Shown: one piece after another, positions 25,590 to 34,192 of the stretch | Layout of the letters: the number at the start of each line of letters is the position of its first letter | Numbering within the stretch: position 1 is the first letter of the stretch | NCBI GenBank assembly: GCA_018001695.1 | Contig: JAGNHN010000036.1 | Location: forward strand, 1 to 36,723 | Direction: 5' to 3' | From: Lentimicrobiaceae bacterium | GTDB taxonomy: Bacteria > Bacteroidota > Bacteroidia > Bacteroidales > JAGNHN01 | Length of the DNA: 36,723 nucleotides | Position numbers and translations under genes: made by a program | The notes under the pieces: model-generated | The model's database searches: none | The model's input: only the letters and a program-made list of their open reading frames with translations | Told to the model about the DNA's origin: nothing

Positions 25590-27806
25590 TTATTTCAGCG
25601 TATACCGCAAACCGATATAAAGCTTTCGGCCATGAATGGGCCCCCATATAGAGGCCGCATCAAAATAGGGCCCGAAAGGCTGGTCTGCAGCAATGATGGG
25701 GTCTTTCTGCTTATAATCTGTCAGGTTTTCGGCTCCGATGTAGATGCTCCATACCTTGAAAAAGCGGGAAGCCTGAAGGTGGAAAATCGTATGTGCCGGC
25801 GAGGTGGAAGCCCGTTGATATGCGACGGGGTTGCCCGACGTTGAGGGCAACCTGGCATCCCCGTTAAACTGTGCTGTAAAATCAAGCTGGTATTTACGCA
25901 TGGCGCTCCTCCAACTGCTGGTTAGCAGCGCTTTATAACGGTTTACCAGTAACTGGCGCTGAAGGGCTCCATTGGTGGTGGTCTTAACATCATTGATCCT
26001 GAATGCGGCCGTGATGTCAAGGTTGCGTAACACCTCATACTGGGCTTCAAACTGCAGGCTGTTTGCATAGGATTTTCCATCCAGATTGTAAACATCAATA
26101 TACTGGGTGCTACGATCCAGGTCCACAATCAGTTGATTGAGAAAATCAGTACGGTAAGCATCCAGCGTCAGCCGCATTTCCCTTCCAAAGACCGGGAAAA
26201 AGTAGGTGATATTGACACCATAGTTCCATGCATGCTCGATTTCAGGCTTTTCCAGGATCCGGAGCTCTCGCGCACTGGCCAGGATCCAGGCATTCTCGGT
26301 GACCAGGTAGGGTGTGCGATAACCTTTACCGGCAGATGCTCTTAAAACAAACTGACCGAATGGATTATAACGAAAATGGAAACGTGGTGTGATGAGGGTA
26401 CCAAAGAGGTTATGGAAATCAGCACGAATACCCCCCATAATCGTGAGAGAATCTGTGAAACAATAAGCATATTCACCAAAGATACCTGGCACCACCTCTT
26501 CTCTTTCCATGTCCTTGTTCATATATACCTCATCATAGAGATCATAGACCAAGCTTCCACCTGCCTTCACCTTGTGCCGGGTGTCAAATACATAGCTTTC
26601 GTAGACTGCATTGAGGTACCCACTGGTATGCGTAGCATCAAATCCACGCTGGCCGTAATGTGATTTCTGTTCATGGTAGATGGCAGAGCCAATGATGCCA
26701 AAGCTCGTGGCGGCTCTACGCTGAGAGATGAAACCGTTCTTGGTGAAGAACTCATACCGGCGGGCATTGATCTGTATGTGATAGATGCTGTCTTTTTGAA
26801 ATCCAGCATCATCATGCAGATGAACCTGTCCACTCTCCCGGTCTTCATGCAGCGCTTTCACCCCAAATTGCATATGGCGTTCGCCCGGACGTTCATATTC
26901 CCAGCGGTTGATAGCGTTGAACTGCCGGGATAAAGGAATATCAGCAAAGCCATCTCCATTACCATCTATCATATGATCCTGGTAATCAGCATGCAGCAGC
27001 AGCATTGTGCCCAGTTCCGGGGTGAGTTTCTTTCTGATATTGGCATTGGCCTCCATCCGTTGTTCACTGTCATAGAAGACATTCAGGTGCAGCTTTTCAT
27101 CGCTGGAAGGCTTCTTGTATTCTACATTGATTTGTCCGGTGGTTGATTCATACCCGTTTTTCACAGAGGCTGTCCCTTTTGAAACCTGGATGGACTCCAT
27201 CCATGGACCGGGTATATAATTAAGACCGAATGTTGCGCCCAATCCTCTCAGGTTGGGGATATTCTCGGTCTGAAGCTGGCTGTATTTTCCATCCAGTCCC
27301 AGCAACTTGATTTGCTTCGCACCGGAGATGGCATCGCTGTAATTGACATCTACGGAAGCACTGGTCTCAAAGCTTTCGCTGAGATTGCAGCAGGCAGCCC
27401 TTTGCAGCTCTCCGGTTGTGATCACACGGGTATTGATGGGATCAAGACGCGAAACGAAGCTATTCGAAATGCGTTCGCTGATCTCAACTCCTTCCAGTGC
27501 CTTGCTGGCTTGCAGGAGAATGCCTGGTCTTTCTCTTGCATTCTTCACCAACAGGGTGTCAGTTGTGTAGCCTACAAAGCTGACAATGAGCTCATGAGGC
27601 CAGGATGGCGGGACTGAAATCGTGAACCGTCCGTGGATATCAGTGACACTTCCGGTCTGGGTTCCCTTCCAGAAGACATTGGCTCCAGTCAGAGGTTCTG
27701 TCTTGCCATCAGGTAAGGTGCCGCTTACCGTCCCGGTGATGTTTTGAGCGGTGAGGCTTACGGCTGACAGGATCAGCCAAATAGCCAGTAAATATATTGT
27801 TTTCAT
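25590..27806 (-). CDS. TonB-dependent outer-membrane receptor, probably metal-linked
   Basis: A 738-residue protein with a signal peptide, a CarboxypepD-regulatory-like beta domain (about 22-105: TGTVSGTLPDGKTEPLTGANVFW), a plug domain with an unusual CC pair (RAACCNLSESFE, near 137) and a beta-barrel of many amphipathic strands ending in YIGLRYTLK. It imports a ligand across the outer membrane using TonB energy. The CCNLSESFE variant of the plug, together with the flanking Cys-rich and HMA genes, suggests a transition metal or a metal complex as ligand rather than glycan. No SusD partner gene is adjacent, which also argues against a sugar uptake pair. Confidence 0.9.
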   Translation of the reverse strand: MKTIYLLAIWLILSAVSLTAQNITGTVSGTLPDGKTEPLTGANVFWKGTQTGSVTDIHGRFTISVPPSWPHELIVSFVGYTTDTLLVKNARERPGILLQASKALEGVEISERISNSFVSRLDPINTRVITTGELQRAACCNLSESFETSASVDVNYSDAISGAKQIKLLGLDGKYSQLQTENIPNLRGLGATFGLNYIPGPWMESIQVSKGTASVKNGYESTTGQINVEYKKPSSDEKLHLNVFYDSEQRMEANANIRKKLTPELGTMLLLHADYQDHMIDGNGDGFADIPLSRQFNAINRWEYERPGERHMQFGVKALHEDRESGQVHLHDDAGFQKDSIYHIQINARRYEFFTKNGFISQRRAATSFGIIGSAIYHEQKSHYGQRGFDATHTSGYLNAVYESYVFDTRHKVKAGGSLVYDLYDEVYMNKDMEREEVVPGIFGEYAYCFTDSLTIMGGIRADFHNLFGTLITPRFHFRYNPFGQFVLRASAGKGYRTPYLVTENAWILASARELRILEKPEIEHAWNYGVNITYFFPVFGREMRLTLDAYRTDFLNQLIVDLDRSTQYIDVYNLDGKSYANSLQFEAQYEVLRNLDITAAFRINDVKTTTNGALQRQLLVNRYKALLTSSWRSAMRKYQLDFTAQFNGDARLPSTSGNPVAYQRASTSPAHTIFHLQASRFFKVWSIYIGAENLTDYKQKDPIIAADQPFGPYFDAASIWGPIHGRKLYIGLRYTLK

Positions 27807-27874
27807 GATGTTCTGTCTTAATGGTTAACACGTATGCAATGCCAGATCGACTGGCGGGATGACGGTGGTGTTAA

Positions 27875-28360
27875 CTAAACAGAAAGGGAAGAATGGAAAG
27901 CGCCGATGCAGGTCAGACACGTCTTTCTCGTGGGTGGCGGCGGCTCGGCCGGAATGTAGCGGAGACGATCTGCGTCAGGCAGATTCTCCGTCAGGATAGT
28001 TTCCCATGGAACTTCAGCGATGGCCATTTCCGGATCATATTCCTGCTGCGAATACTGACTGGTGACATACTGATCCGTCTTCACGACATATAGTAGTGAT
28101 GCAGAGCAGCAATGGTCCTTTGCACCGACTGGGCAGGCATGTTCAGTCTGGGAATTGTGGCAGCAAGCCGGCGTGGAACTCGCGTCGTTGGCTGCATCAT
28201 GGTTACATTGGCAGGCATGCACTTCTGTCAGCGTAATGCGGTCATCCCCTGTACACTGACATAAGTGATGGTACAGGGACAACCCTCCGCTGGCTGCGAC
28301 CATCCAAACAGCTAAGATGGATGTGAAGAGGGATTGTATGAATCTGGTCCTGCTTTCCAT
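27875..28360 (-). CDS. Cys/His-rich secreted small protein, HYC_CC_PP-like
   Basis: The product has about 161 residues with an N-terminal hydrophobic segment (signal or anchor, about 10-25) and eleven Cys: two LCQC/ACQC-type pairs, ACC, HAC, HCC and a C-terminal KTCLTC, with nearby His residues. A Pro run (PPPPTRKT) lies before the last pair. The layout resembles what NCBI calls HYC_CC_PP family proteins, which from memory accompany metal-related TonB receptors. I start at the ATG at 28360; a TTG three codons upstream also opens the frame. It is first in the operon with the receptor and HMA genes. Confidence 0.75.
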   Translation of the reverse strand: MESRTRFIQSLFTSILAVWMVAASGGLSLYHHLCQCTGDDRITLTEVHACQCNHDAANDASSTPACCHNSQTEHACPVGAKDHCCSASLLYVVKTDQYVTSQYSQQEYDPEMAIAEVPWETILTENLPDADRLRYIPAEPPPPTRKTCLTCIGAFHSSLSV

Positions 28361-28366
28361 TGATTG

Positions 28367-28374
28367 CAAAGATA
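28367..28374 (-). promoter_or_regulatory. -7 element before the Cys-rich protein
   Basis: On the minus strand the site reads TATCTTTG, a perfect -7 consensus, ending only six bases before the ATG. Normal -7 to start spacing here would make the mRNA leaderless. No good TTG is seen at -33. Confidence 0.35.
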
Positions 28375-28619
28375 CAGAATAAACAGATTATGTGGCGCTT
28401 TGTTCATGCCATTCAGTGACTTGCAGGATGCGGAAGCCCCTGTACTCTTCTTATATTAAACGACTTAGATTGCCCTGCAGTGAAAGTTAAGATCAGGTAA
28501 TCGTGTTCTTAATTAACAAATTAATAACGAAATGTGCATTGATATAACAAAACATAATCGCTGAGAAGGTGTTGAGACAATAGGCCTTTTTGCCTCTTGT
28601 TAATCAATATCGCCCTGAA
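28375..28619. other. intergenic stretch without a supported gene
   Basis: This stretch of about 245 bases separates two divergent genes. It is AT-rich near 28500-28560 with a TTAATTAA palindrome, and has an AGGC/GCCT inverted pair around a T-run just before the FISUMP gene. I find no TAnnTTTG on the plus strand, no RNA gene and no reading frame worth reporting. Confidence 0.5.
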
Positions 28620-30074
28620 ATGAAACAAATTATTACCTTTTTGATGATTCTATTGCCAATTTTCATGCTTCGCGCCCAACAGGTATCTTTGTCTGTAAAG
28701 GTATTCCTCCAGGGCTCCTACCAGGGAAATGCGCAAATGAGCGCAGCGCTGAATGCAGGAGGGTATCTTCCACTGAGTCAACCTTATCATGCAGGAATCT
28801 GGCAGCATACGGGAGCAGAGATCCTGTCAGCAATCCCGGCAGGGATGGTCGACTGGGTGCTGGTGGAACTTCGAAGTCAACCTGATACAGTGGTAGCACG
28901 CATGGCTGCCCTGTTGTTTTCAGATGGAACAGTGCGGGATGTAAATGGAAACGACACTTTGCGCTTTTCCATTTCACCGGACCATTATTATGTCGCTATA
29001 CTTCACAGGACACACCTGACTGCGATGACGGCTGGTAAGCTTAGCTTTCCGGTCAGCGGTCCTGTCAATTTTACCGATACTGCTTTTGCCATGTACGGAA
29101 CCTGCCTGATCAACATGCCTGGGAATGTAATGGGGATGATTGCAGGGGATATTAATCAGGATATGACATTGAAATACAGTGGTTCAGGAAATGACCGCAG
29201 CCTTGTTTTACAGCGCATTCTTGATGAAAGTGGGGGTTTAGCCATACATAATACAGCTTCTGGTTATTTTCTGGAGGACCTTCGCATGGATGGAACGTTA
29301 AAATATAGTGGCGCCGACAATGACCCTGCACTGATTATTCAAAACCTGGTCAACTTGAATAGCAGCACCGCTATTAATGCAACTTTCACAGGATCTGTTC
29401 CTCATGCTGTCTTTGCAACAGCTACATGTGGAGATAGCCTCACCGATTTGAGGGACGGTAAACGATATCCGACAGTTCAGATAGGGACACAGTGCTGGAT
29501 GGCCAGCAACCTTAACATAGGCGTTATGGTAAACAGTCTCGATACCGGGGGCAGCCATTCCGATGTGAGCAACAACAGTATAATAGAGAAATACTGCTTT
29601 AACAACGATGCGTCATATTGTGACCAATATGGTGGCTTATATGACTGGGATGAGATGATGAACTATGATTTAACTCCTGGCATTCAAGGGATATGTCCTG
29701 AAGGATGGCATGTCCCAACAGCAGCGGAATTATGCACGCTGGCATCGTATTTGGATAGCACTTTCAACTGTAACTCCTATGGCTGGAGGGGAACTAATGC
29801 CGGAGGAAAACTAAAGAATACAGGGTTTCTGAATTGGAACTCGCCCAATACCGGAGCCACCAATGAAAGTGGCTTTTCTGGCCTGGGTGCGGGAGGGCGT
29901 AGTTATTTCGGCTCATTTAACAACATACTGTCATCCGGATATTTTTGGTCATCGACAGAATATGATAGTCTTTACAGCATATACATACGGTTAACAAACC
30001 AACAAGCGAGGGTGTATTACCATTATTATCAGAAAACGTTTGGGTTTTCGGTGCGCTGCCTGCGAGATCATTGA
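28620..30074 (+). CDS. secreted FISUMP-domain protein (TIGR02145)
   Basis: The product is about 484 residues, with a signal peptide (cut near LRAQ). The N-terminal third holds a beta domain with WVLVELRSQPD and a GMIAGDINQDMTLKYSGSGNDR segment followed by a second LKYSGADND repeat; both look like Asp/Gly-rich, calcium-loop-like elements. The last 200 residues form the Fibrobacter succinogenes major paralogous domain, starting DLRDGKRYPTVQIGTQCWMA and ending GFSVRCLRD. Function of the domain is unknown; it occurs on surface proteins. There is no T9SS C-terminal domain, and no signal for lipidation. It stands alone between two gaps. The ATG at 28620 is preferred to one ten codons upstream for signal-peptide reasons. 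Confidence 0.85.
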   Translation: MKQIITFLMILLPIFMLRAQQVSLSVKVFLQGSYQGNAQMSAALNAGGYLPLSQPYHAGIWQHTGAEILSAIPAGMVDWVLVELRSQPDTVVARMAALLFSDGTVRDVNGNDTLRFSISPDHYYVAILHRTHLTAMTAGKLSFPVSGPVNFTDTAFAMYGTCLINMPGNVMGMIAGDINQDMTLKYSGSGNDRSLVLQRILDESGGLAIHNTASGYFLEDLRMDGTLKYSGADNDPALIIQNLVNLNSSTAINATFTGSVPHAVFATATCGDSLTDLRDGKRYPTVQIGTQCWMASNLNIGVMVNSLDTGGSHSDVSNNSIIEKYCFNNDASYCDQYGGLYDWDEMMNYDLTPGIQGICPEGWHVPTAAELCTLASYLDSTFNCNSYGWRGTNAGGKLKNTGFLNWNSPNTGATNESGFSGLGAGGRSYFGSFNNILSSGYFWSSTEYDSLYSIYIRLTNQQARVYYHYYQKTFGFSVRCLRDH

Positions 30075-30125
30075 TCTGAGCTCTCAATTAGGCATCTCTC
30101 CCTCGCCCCGGCGCCTTACCACCAC

Positions 30126-30146
30126 CTTCCCTCGTCCCGAGGGAAG
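30126..30146 (+). terminator. hairpin after the FISUMP gene
   Basis: CTTCCCTCG and CGAGGGAAG form a perfect nine-base stem with a TCC loop. It is not followed by a T-run, so it may be a terminator without a U-tract, an mRNA-end stabiliser or a small repeat. Confidence 0.5.
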
Positions 30147-30175
30147 ATATGTAAGATTTTGATCAAAATATGTAA
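30147..30175 (+). promoter_or_regulatory. operator-like palindrome flanked by direct repeats
   Basis: A perfect 14-base palindrome ATTTTGATCAAAAT occupies 30156-30169. It is flanked by direct repeats ATATGTAA at 30147 and 30168, and a related TTTGTAAGAT recurs near 30189. The palindrome contains the -33 TTG of the acyl-CoA operon promoter, the usual place for repressor binding. A TetR-type fatty-acid regulator would be the first guess, but no regulator gene is present. Confidence 0.5.
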
Positions 30176-30192
30176 CAAATAATATATATTTG
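30159..30192 (+). promoter_or_regulatory. promoter of the acyl-CoA degradation operon
   Basis: TTG (30159-30161), 23 bases, TATATTTG (30185-30192) gives a perfect -7 and spacing at the long end of the range. The leader to the ATG at 30239 would be about 40 bases. A second weaker option is TTG at 30203 with TAACTTTC at 30223, only eight bases before the ATG. Confidence 0.5.
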
Positions 30193-30238
30193 TAAGATCA
30201 GGTTGTAAAAACGGTATTATATTAACTTTCAAAAAATC

Positions 30239-31018
30239 ATGAATTTACAAACACTCACCCTGAAGGTGGACCAGGGCGTCGCCGTGGTCACCCTCAACCG
30301 TCCTGAATCACTCAACGCACTGAACAGCCAGTTCTTTCATGATTTGAATGAGGTGCTGGATGTTGTTGAACCGCAGGCAGGCGTCCTGGTCATCACCGGT
30401 GCCGGAAAGGCCTTCGCTGCCGGTGCTGATATCGCCGAGATGGCCTCCAAAGACCCGGCCGGGGCACGCGCATTTTCGCAACTCGGACAGGATACATTCT
30501 TTCGCCTGGAGGATCTCGAAATACCGGTCATCGCTGCCGTCAATGGTTATGCCCTTGGTGGCGGATGTGAACTGGCACTGGCCTGCGATTTTCGCATCGC
30601 TTCCAGCAGGGCCGCATTCGGCCAGCCGGAAGTCAACCTGGGCCTGATACCCGGCTTTGCCGCCACACAGCGACTTCCCAGGCTTGTCGGACTAGGACCT
30701 GCCCTCTACCTTCTTCTTACCGGAGACCGCATCGATGCGCAGGAAGCCCTTCGCATCGGATTGGTTCAGAAGGTCGTTGCCGAAGAATCATTCATGGAAG
30801 AGGTCATGCGGCTGGCACATCTCATCCTACAAAAAGGACCTGAAGCTGTCCGTAAAGTCAAGATGGTTACACGCCAGGGCCTGATGCTTGGCATCGAAGC
30901 GGGAAATAACCTGGAAAATGAACAATTCGGGTCCCTCTTTGGTATTGGAACTGAAGGTTTCGAGGGAATGCAGGCCTTTCTCGGGAAACGGAAACCCAAC
31001 TGGACAAGTAACTTTTAA
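30239..31018 (+). CDS. enoyl-CoA hydratase/crotonase family protein
   Basis: Hydrates trans-2-enoyl-CoA to 3-hydroxyacyl-CoA. At 259 residues it has normal length. The oxyanion-hole segments AFAAGADIAEM and YALGGGCELALACD are present, and the two catalytic Glu residues of classical hydratases are kept (E111 in GCEL, E131 in GQPEVNLG, 20 apart). So hydratase activity, rather than only isomerase, is expected. Chain length is unknown. It is the first gene of the operon, 27 bases ahead of the hydroxyacyl-CoA dehydrogenase. Confidence 0.92.
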   Translation: MNLQTLTLKVDQGVAVVTLNRPESLNALNSQFFHDLNEVLDVVEPQAGVLVITGAGKAFAAGADIAEMASKDPAGARAFSQLGQDTFFRLEDLEIPVIAAVNGYALGGGCELALACDFRIASSRAAFGQPEVNLGLIPGFAATQRLPRLVGLGPALYLLLTGDRIDAQEALRIGLVQKVVAEESFMEEVMRLAHLILQKGPEAVRKVKMVTRQGLMLGIEAGNNLENEQFGSLFGIGTEGFEGMQAFLGKRKPNWTSNF

Positions 31019-31045
31019 GTAGATAACCATATGTATACAGAACGA

Positions 31046-32365
31046 ATGCAACATGTTGCTGTGCTGGGCGCAGCCGGAAAAATGGGAAGCGGTATCACGC
31101 TATTGTCAGCCCTGGAATTGGCAGACCTCAGCCTGCTCCCCGAAAACCAGGGAGTCTCATTTAAGTTGACGGCTTTTGACCTTTTTCCCGAAGGCCCGGA
31201 GGGACTGAAGCAATACCTTCATAAGCAGGCTGCCCGCAAAGCGGGCCGCATGGCAGAAAAGCTCCGTCAGGTTATTCCTGCCTGGCAGTCACTGGACGAT
31301 GAGGCGGTTGGGAAAGCCTATGCTGATCATGCTCTTACTATGATGGTGACCACGGATTCACTGGCAGATGTGGCCGGAGCCGGCCTGGTTTTTGAAGCGG
31401 TCAGCGAAAACCCGAACCTCAAAATAAAACTATTCAAGGATATCGAGTTTAGCGGGAAAGGAGATACCTGGTATTTCACCAACACCTCCTCAGTACCTAT
31501 TCATATCCTGGACGAAGGTGCCAGCCTGGGAGGCCGCATACTGGGCTTTCATTTTTACAACCCACCGGCCGTGCAGCGCCTGGTGGAGCTCATCGTGACC
31601 AGCAATACCTTGCCCGAGATGCGTTCTTTCGCCGAGGCCCTGGCAGCCAGAATGGGCAAGATCATCGTTCCGGCCAATGATTTTGCCGGATTTATCGGTA
31701 ACGGCCATTTCATGCGCGACGCTCTCTATGGAATGGGCGAGGCCCTGAAGCTGTCGGAAAGCATGCCTTTCGCCCAGGCCATAGCCATCATCAATCATGT
31801 CAGCAAGGAGTTCCTCATCAGACCTATGGGGATTTTTCAATTGATGGATTATGTGGGATTGGATGTCGTCAGGTATATCCTTGGCGTGATGAATCCCTAT
31901 TTCCCACAGGAGAACCTTCACAGTGCCCTTTTGGATGATCTTGTGGAGAAAGGTGTACGCGGAGGTCAACAACCTGACGGCTCCCAGAAAGACGGTTTCT
32001 TCCGTTACGCCGATGGAGAACCCTCCCACGTTCTGGATGTTGTCTCAGGAGACTATGTGGAACTGATCCCACTGCGTACGCAGATTGAGGCCTACACGGG
32101 TCCGCTCCCCGCTTCGCATATGCCCTGGAAGCAGCTCATCAAAGATGCCGAGAAGAATAGCAAGCTGCAGACCTACTTCGACGACCTGAAAGCCTCAGAA
32201 ACAAAGGGCGCCAGTCTCGCCCGCAGCTACATGGAACGTTCCCGTCAGATCGGTAAGCTGCTGGTTAAGGATGGTATCGCCCTGTCTGATAAGGATGTCA
32301 ATACCGTCCTGCTGACCGGCTTCTTCCATGCCTATGGCCCTGTGAATGATTACATGACGTCTTGA
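31046..32365 (+). CDS. 3-hydroxyacyl-CoA dehydrogenase
   Basis: Oxidises 3-hydroxyacyl-CoA to 3-oxoacyl-CoA with NAD. The product is 439 residues from the ATG before QHVAVLG; five extra codons upstream are possible. The nucleotide loop is GAAGKMGSG (G8-G16), one residue longer than the common GAGTMG. The catalytic set S148, H169 (HFYNPPAVQRLVELI), E181 and N219 has exactly the spacing of human HAD (S137, H158, E170, N208). The C-terminal half is longer than that of simple 290-residue enzymes, with about 150 residues after the helical domain. It follows the hydratase and precedes the OYE gene by four bases. Confidence 0.9.
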   Translation: MQHVAVLGAAGKMGSGITLLSALELADLSLLPENQGVSFKLTAFDLFPEGPEGLKQYLHKQAARKAGRMAEKLRQVIPAWQSLDDEAVGKAYADHALTMMVTTDSLADVAGAGLVFEAVSENPNLKIKLFKDIEFSGKGDTWYFTNTSSVPIHILDEGASLGGRILGFHFYNPPAVQRLVELIVTSNTLPEMRSFAEALAARMGKIIVPANDFAGFIGNGHFMRDALYGMGEALKLSESMPFAQAIAIINHVSKEFLIRPMGIFQLMDYVGLDVVRYILGVMNPYFPQENLHSALLDDLVEKGVRGGQQPDGSQKDGFFRYADGEPSHVLDVVSGDYVELIPLRTQIEAYTGPLPASHMPWKQLIKDAEKNSKLQTYFDDLKASETKGASLARSYMERSRQIGKLLVKDGIALSDKDVNTVLLTGFFHAYGPVNDYMTS

Positions 32366-32369
32366 CCCC

Positions 32370-33479
32370 ATGGACAGAAAAAATTTATTGGATCCTTTCC
32401 GGATCGGAGACCTTCATCTACCCAATCGCCTGGTCATGGCACCCTTGACGCGTTGCCGGGCCGGGGAGGAGCGAATGCCCAATGCACTGATGACGACTTA
32501 TTACCGCCAGCGCGCCTCGGCCGGACTGATTATCGCGGAGGCTACCGTTGTCAATACGCAAGGTATTGGGTACAGGAACACGCCGGGCATATACAATGAC
32601 GCCCAGATGGCGGCCTGGAAATCACTTAACGAAGTACTGCACCAGGCCGGTGGCAGAATATTCCTGCAGCTCTGGCATATGGGCAGGATCTCTCATCCTT
32701 CATTTCAGGAAGATGGACAACTCCCCGTTGCACCTTCTGCCATCGCGGGTGAGGGTGAGATCAAGACACCGGCCGGCATCATGCCCCTGCCAGTGCCGCG
32801 CGCCATGGAAACACAGGAAGTTGAAGATACCATCCGCGACTACAAGAATGCAGCCCGCCTTGCCCTTCAGGCAGGTTTTGACGGCATCGAGCTACATGCT
32901 GCCAATGGCTATCTCCCGGAACAATTCCTGAACGACGGAACCAACAGGCGCACCGATAAATATGGCGGTAGCCCTTCCAACCGGCGTCGCTTCATCCTCG
33001 AAATCCTGGATCAGCTCATTGAAGTATGGGGAGAAAACAAAGTCGGTATCCGGCTCTCACCCAGTGGACGGAAATTTGGAACAGTCGACAGCGACCCCGT
33101 GAACACCTACACCGCGCTGGTCGAAGAACTTAACAAATACCCATTGGCATACCTTCATCTGGTTGAACCATTATCCCCACTCGAGGAGGAGAGCAGGTAC
33201 CTCCGGCATGTAACCCCACATTTCCGCAAGGTCTTCAAGGGACCCCTGATCACCTGCGGAGGTTATACTCCTTCATCAGCTCAGCATGCACTGCAGGAAG
33301 GATGGGCTGATTTGGTCGCCTTCGGAAGGCCCTTTATCGCCAACCCGGATCTTCCGGAGCGCATCCGCCAGGGTGCCCCGTTGAACCAAGCTGACCCTGA
33401 AACGTTCTATACTTTTGATAGCTTGGGATATACAGACTACCCATTTTTAAAAGATGACAATTCTTCTTCTGACGCTTAA
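32370..33479 (+). CDS. Old Yellow Enzyme family FMN oxidoreductase (NemA-like)
   Basis: A 369-residue single-domain TIM-barrel flavoenzyme. LVMAPLTRCR carries the conserved Thr27. The H176/N179 pair and Y181 in ELHAANGYL bind the carbonyl and donate a proton. NRRTDKYGGSPSNRRRF is the OYE signature. It lacks the 4Fe-4S and FAD/NAD parts of 2,4-dienoyl-CoA reductase FadH, so it is a simple ene-reductase. Substrates of this family are usually free enones, yet its place between hydroxyacyl-CoA dehydrogenase and CoA-transferase suggests an unsaturated intermediate of the pathway. It starts four bases after its neighbour. Confidence 0.9.
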   Translation: MDRKNLLDPFRIGDLHLPNRLVMAPLTRCRAGEERMPNALMTTYYRQRASAGLIIAEATVVNTQGIGYRNTPGIYNDAQMAAWKSLNEVLHQAGGRIFLQLWHMGRISHPSFQEDGQLPVAPSAIAGEGEIKTPAGIMPLPVPRAMETQEVEDTIRDYKNAARLALQAGFDGIELHAANGYLPEQFLNDGTNRRTDKYGGSPSNRRRFILEILDQLIEVWGENKVGIRLSPSGRKFGTVDSDPVNTYTALVEELNKYPLAYLHLVEPLSPLEEESRYLRHVTPHFRKVFKGPLITCGGYTPSSAQHALQEGWADLVAFGRPFIANPDLPERIRQGAPLNQADPETFYTFDSLGYTDYPFLKDDNSSSDA

Positions 33480-33491
33480 TCACCACCTATC

Positions 33492-34181
33492 ATGAACAAA
33501 ACAGTGAAGAATGCCACAGAAGCCATCCAGGGGATCACGGATAACATGACCGTGATGTTCGGGGGGTTTGGACTGTGCGGCATCCCGGAAAACAGCCTCC
33601 GCGCCCTGGCTGCATCCGGTGTCAAAGGCCTGACCTGCATCTCCAACAATGCAGGTATCGATAACGTTGGATTGGGAATGCTGCTGCGCAACAGGCAGAT
33701 CAGGAAGATGATTTCTTCCTATGTTGGTGAAAACAAGGAGTTTGAACGCCAACTTATGGCAGGTGAGCTGGAGGTGGAGCTGATCCCGCAGGGGACCCTG
33801 GCCGAACGCATTCGTGCAGGCGGCGCCGGAATACCGGCTTTTTTCGTACCCGCAGGTTATGGAACTGAGGTGGCTGAAGGAAAGGAAGTCAGGGAGTATA
33901 ACGGTAAGATGCATCTCCTTGAACTGGCACTCACCGCTGATTTTGCTGTGGTCAAAGCCTGGAAAGGCGATGCCATGGGCAATCTGGTGTACCGGGCCAC
34001 CGCCAACAATTTCAACAATATGATGGCGGCAGCAGGCCGCATCACCATTGCAGAAGTGGAGGAACTGGTTCCCGTGGGAAGCATCCGCCCTGAGGAGGTG
34101 CATACACCCGGAATCTTTGTGCAGCGCATCTTCCAGGGTGAACGTTTTGATAAGCAGATTGAATTTGTCACCACACGCTGA
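33492..34181 (+). CDS. 3-oxoacid CoA-transferase subunit A
   Basis: The alpha subunit of a heteromeric class I CoA-transferase (ScoA/AtoD/CtfA type), 229 residues. The [14 protein letters not shown] segment near the N-terminus and [15 protein letters not shown] are family hallmarks. With subunit B it moves CoA between acyl-CoA and a 3-oxoacid, for example from succinyl-CoA to acetoacetate or from acetoacetyl-CoA to acetate; the sequence does not tell which. The start is 12 bases after the OYE stop, and subunit B follows after 11 bases. Confidence 0.93.
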   Translation: MNKTVKNATEAIQGITDNMTVMFGGFGLCGIPENSLRALAASGVKGLTCISNNAGIDNVGLGMLLRNRQIRKMISSYVGENKEFERQLMAGELEVELIPQGTLAERIRAGGAGIPAFFVPAGYGTEVAEGKEVREYNGKMHLLELALTADFAVVKAWKGDAMGNLVYRATANNFNNMMAAAGRITIAEVEELVPVGSIRPEEVHTPGIFVQRIFQGERFDKQIEFVTTR

Positions 34182-34192
34182 AAACTGATACA

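Noticed and set aside
30126-30146. Firm intrinsic terminator after the FISUMP gene
   Set aside because: The hairpin is perfect but no T-run follows, so I list it with moderate confidence only.
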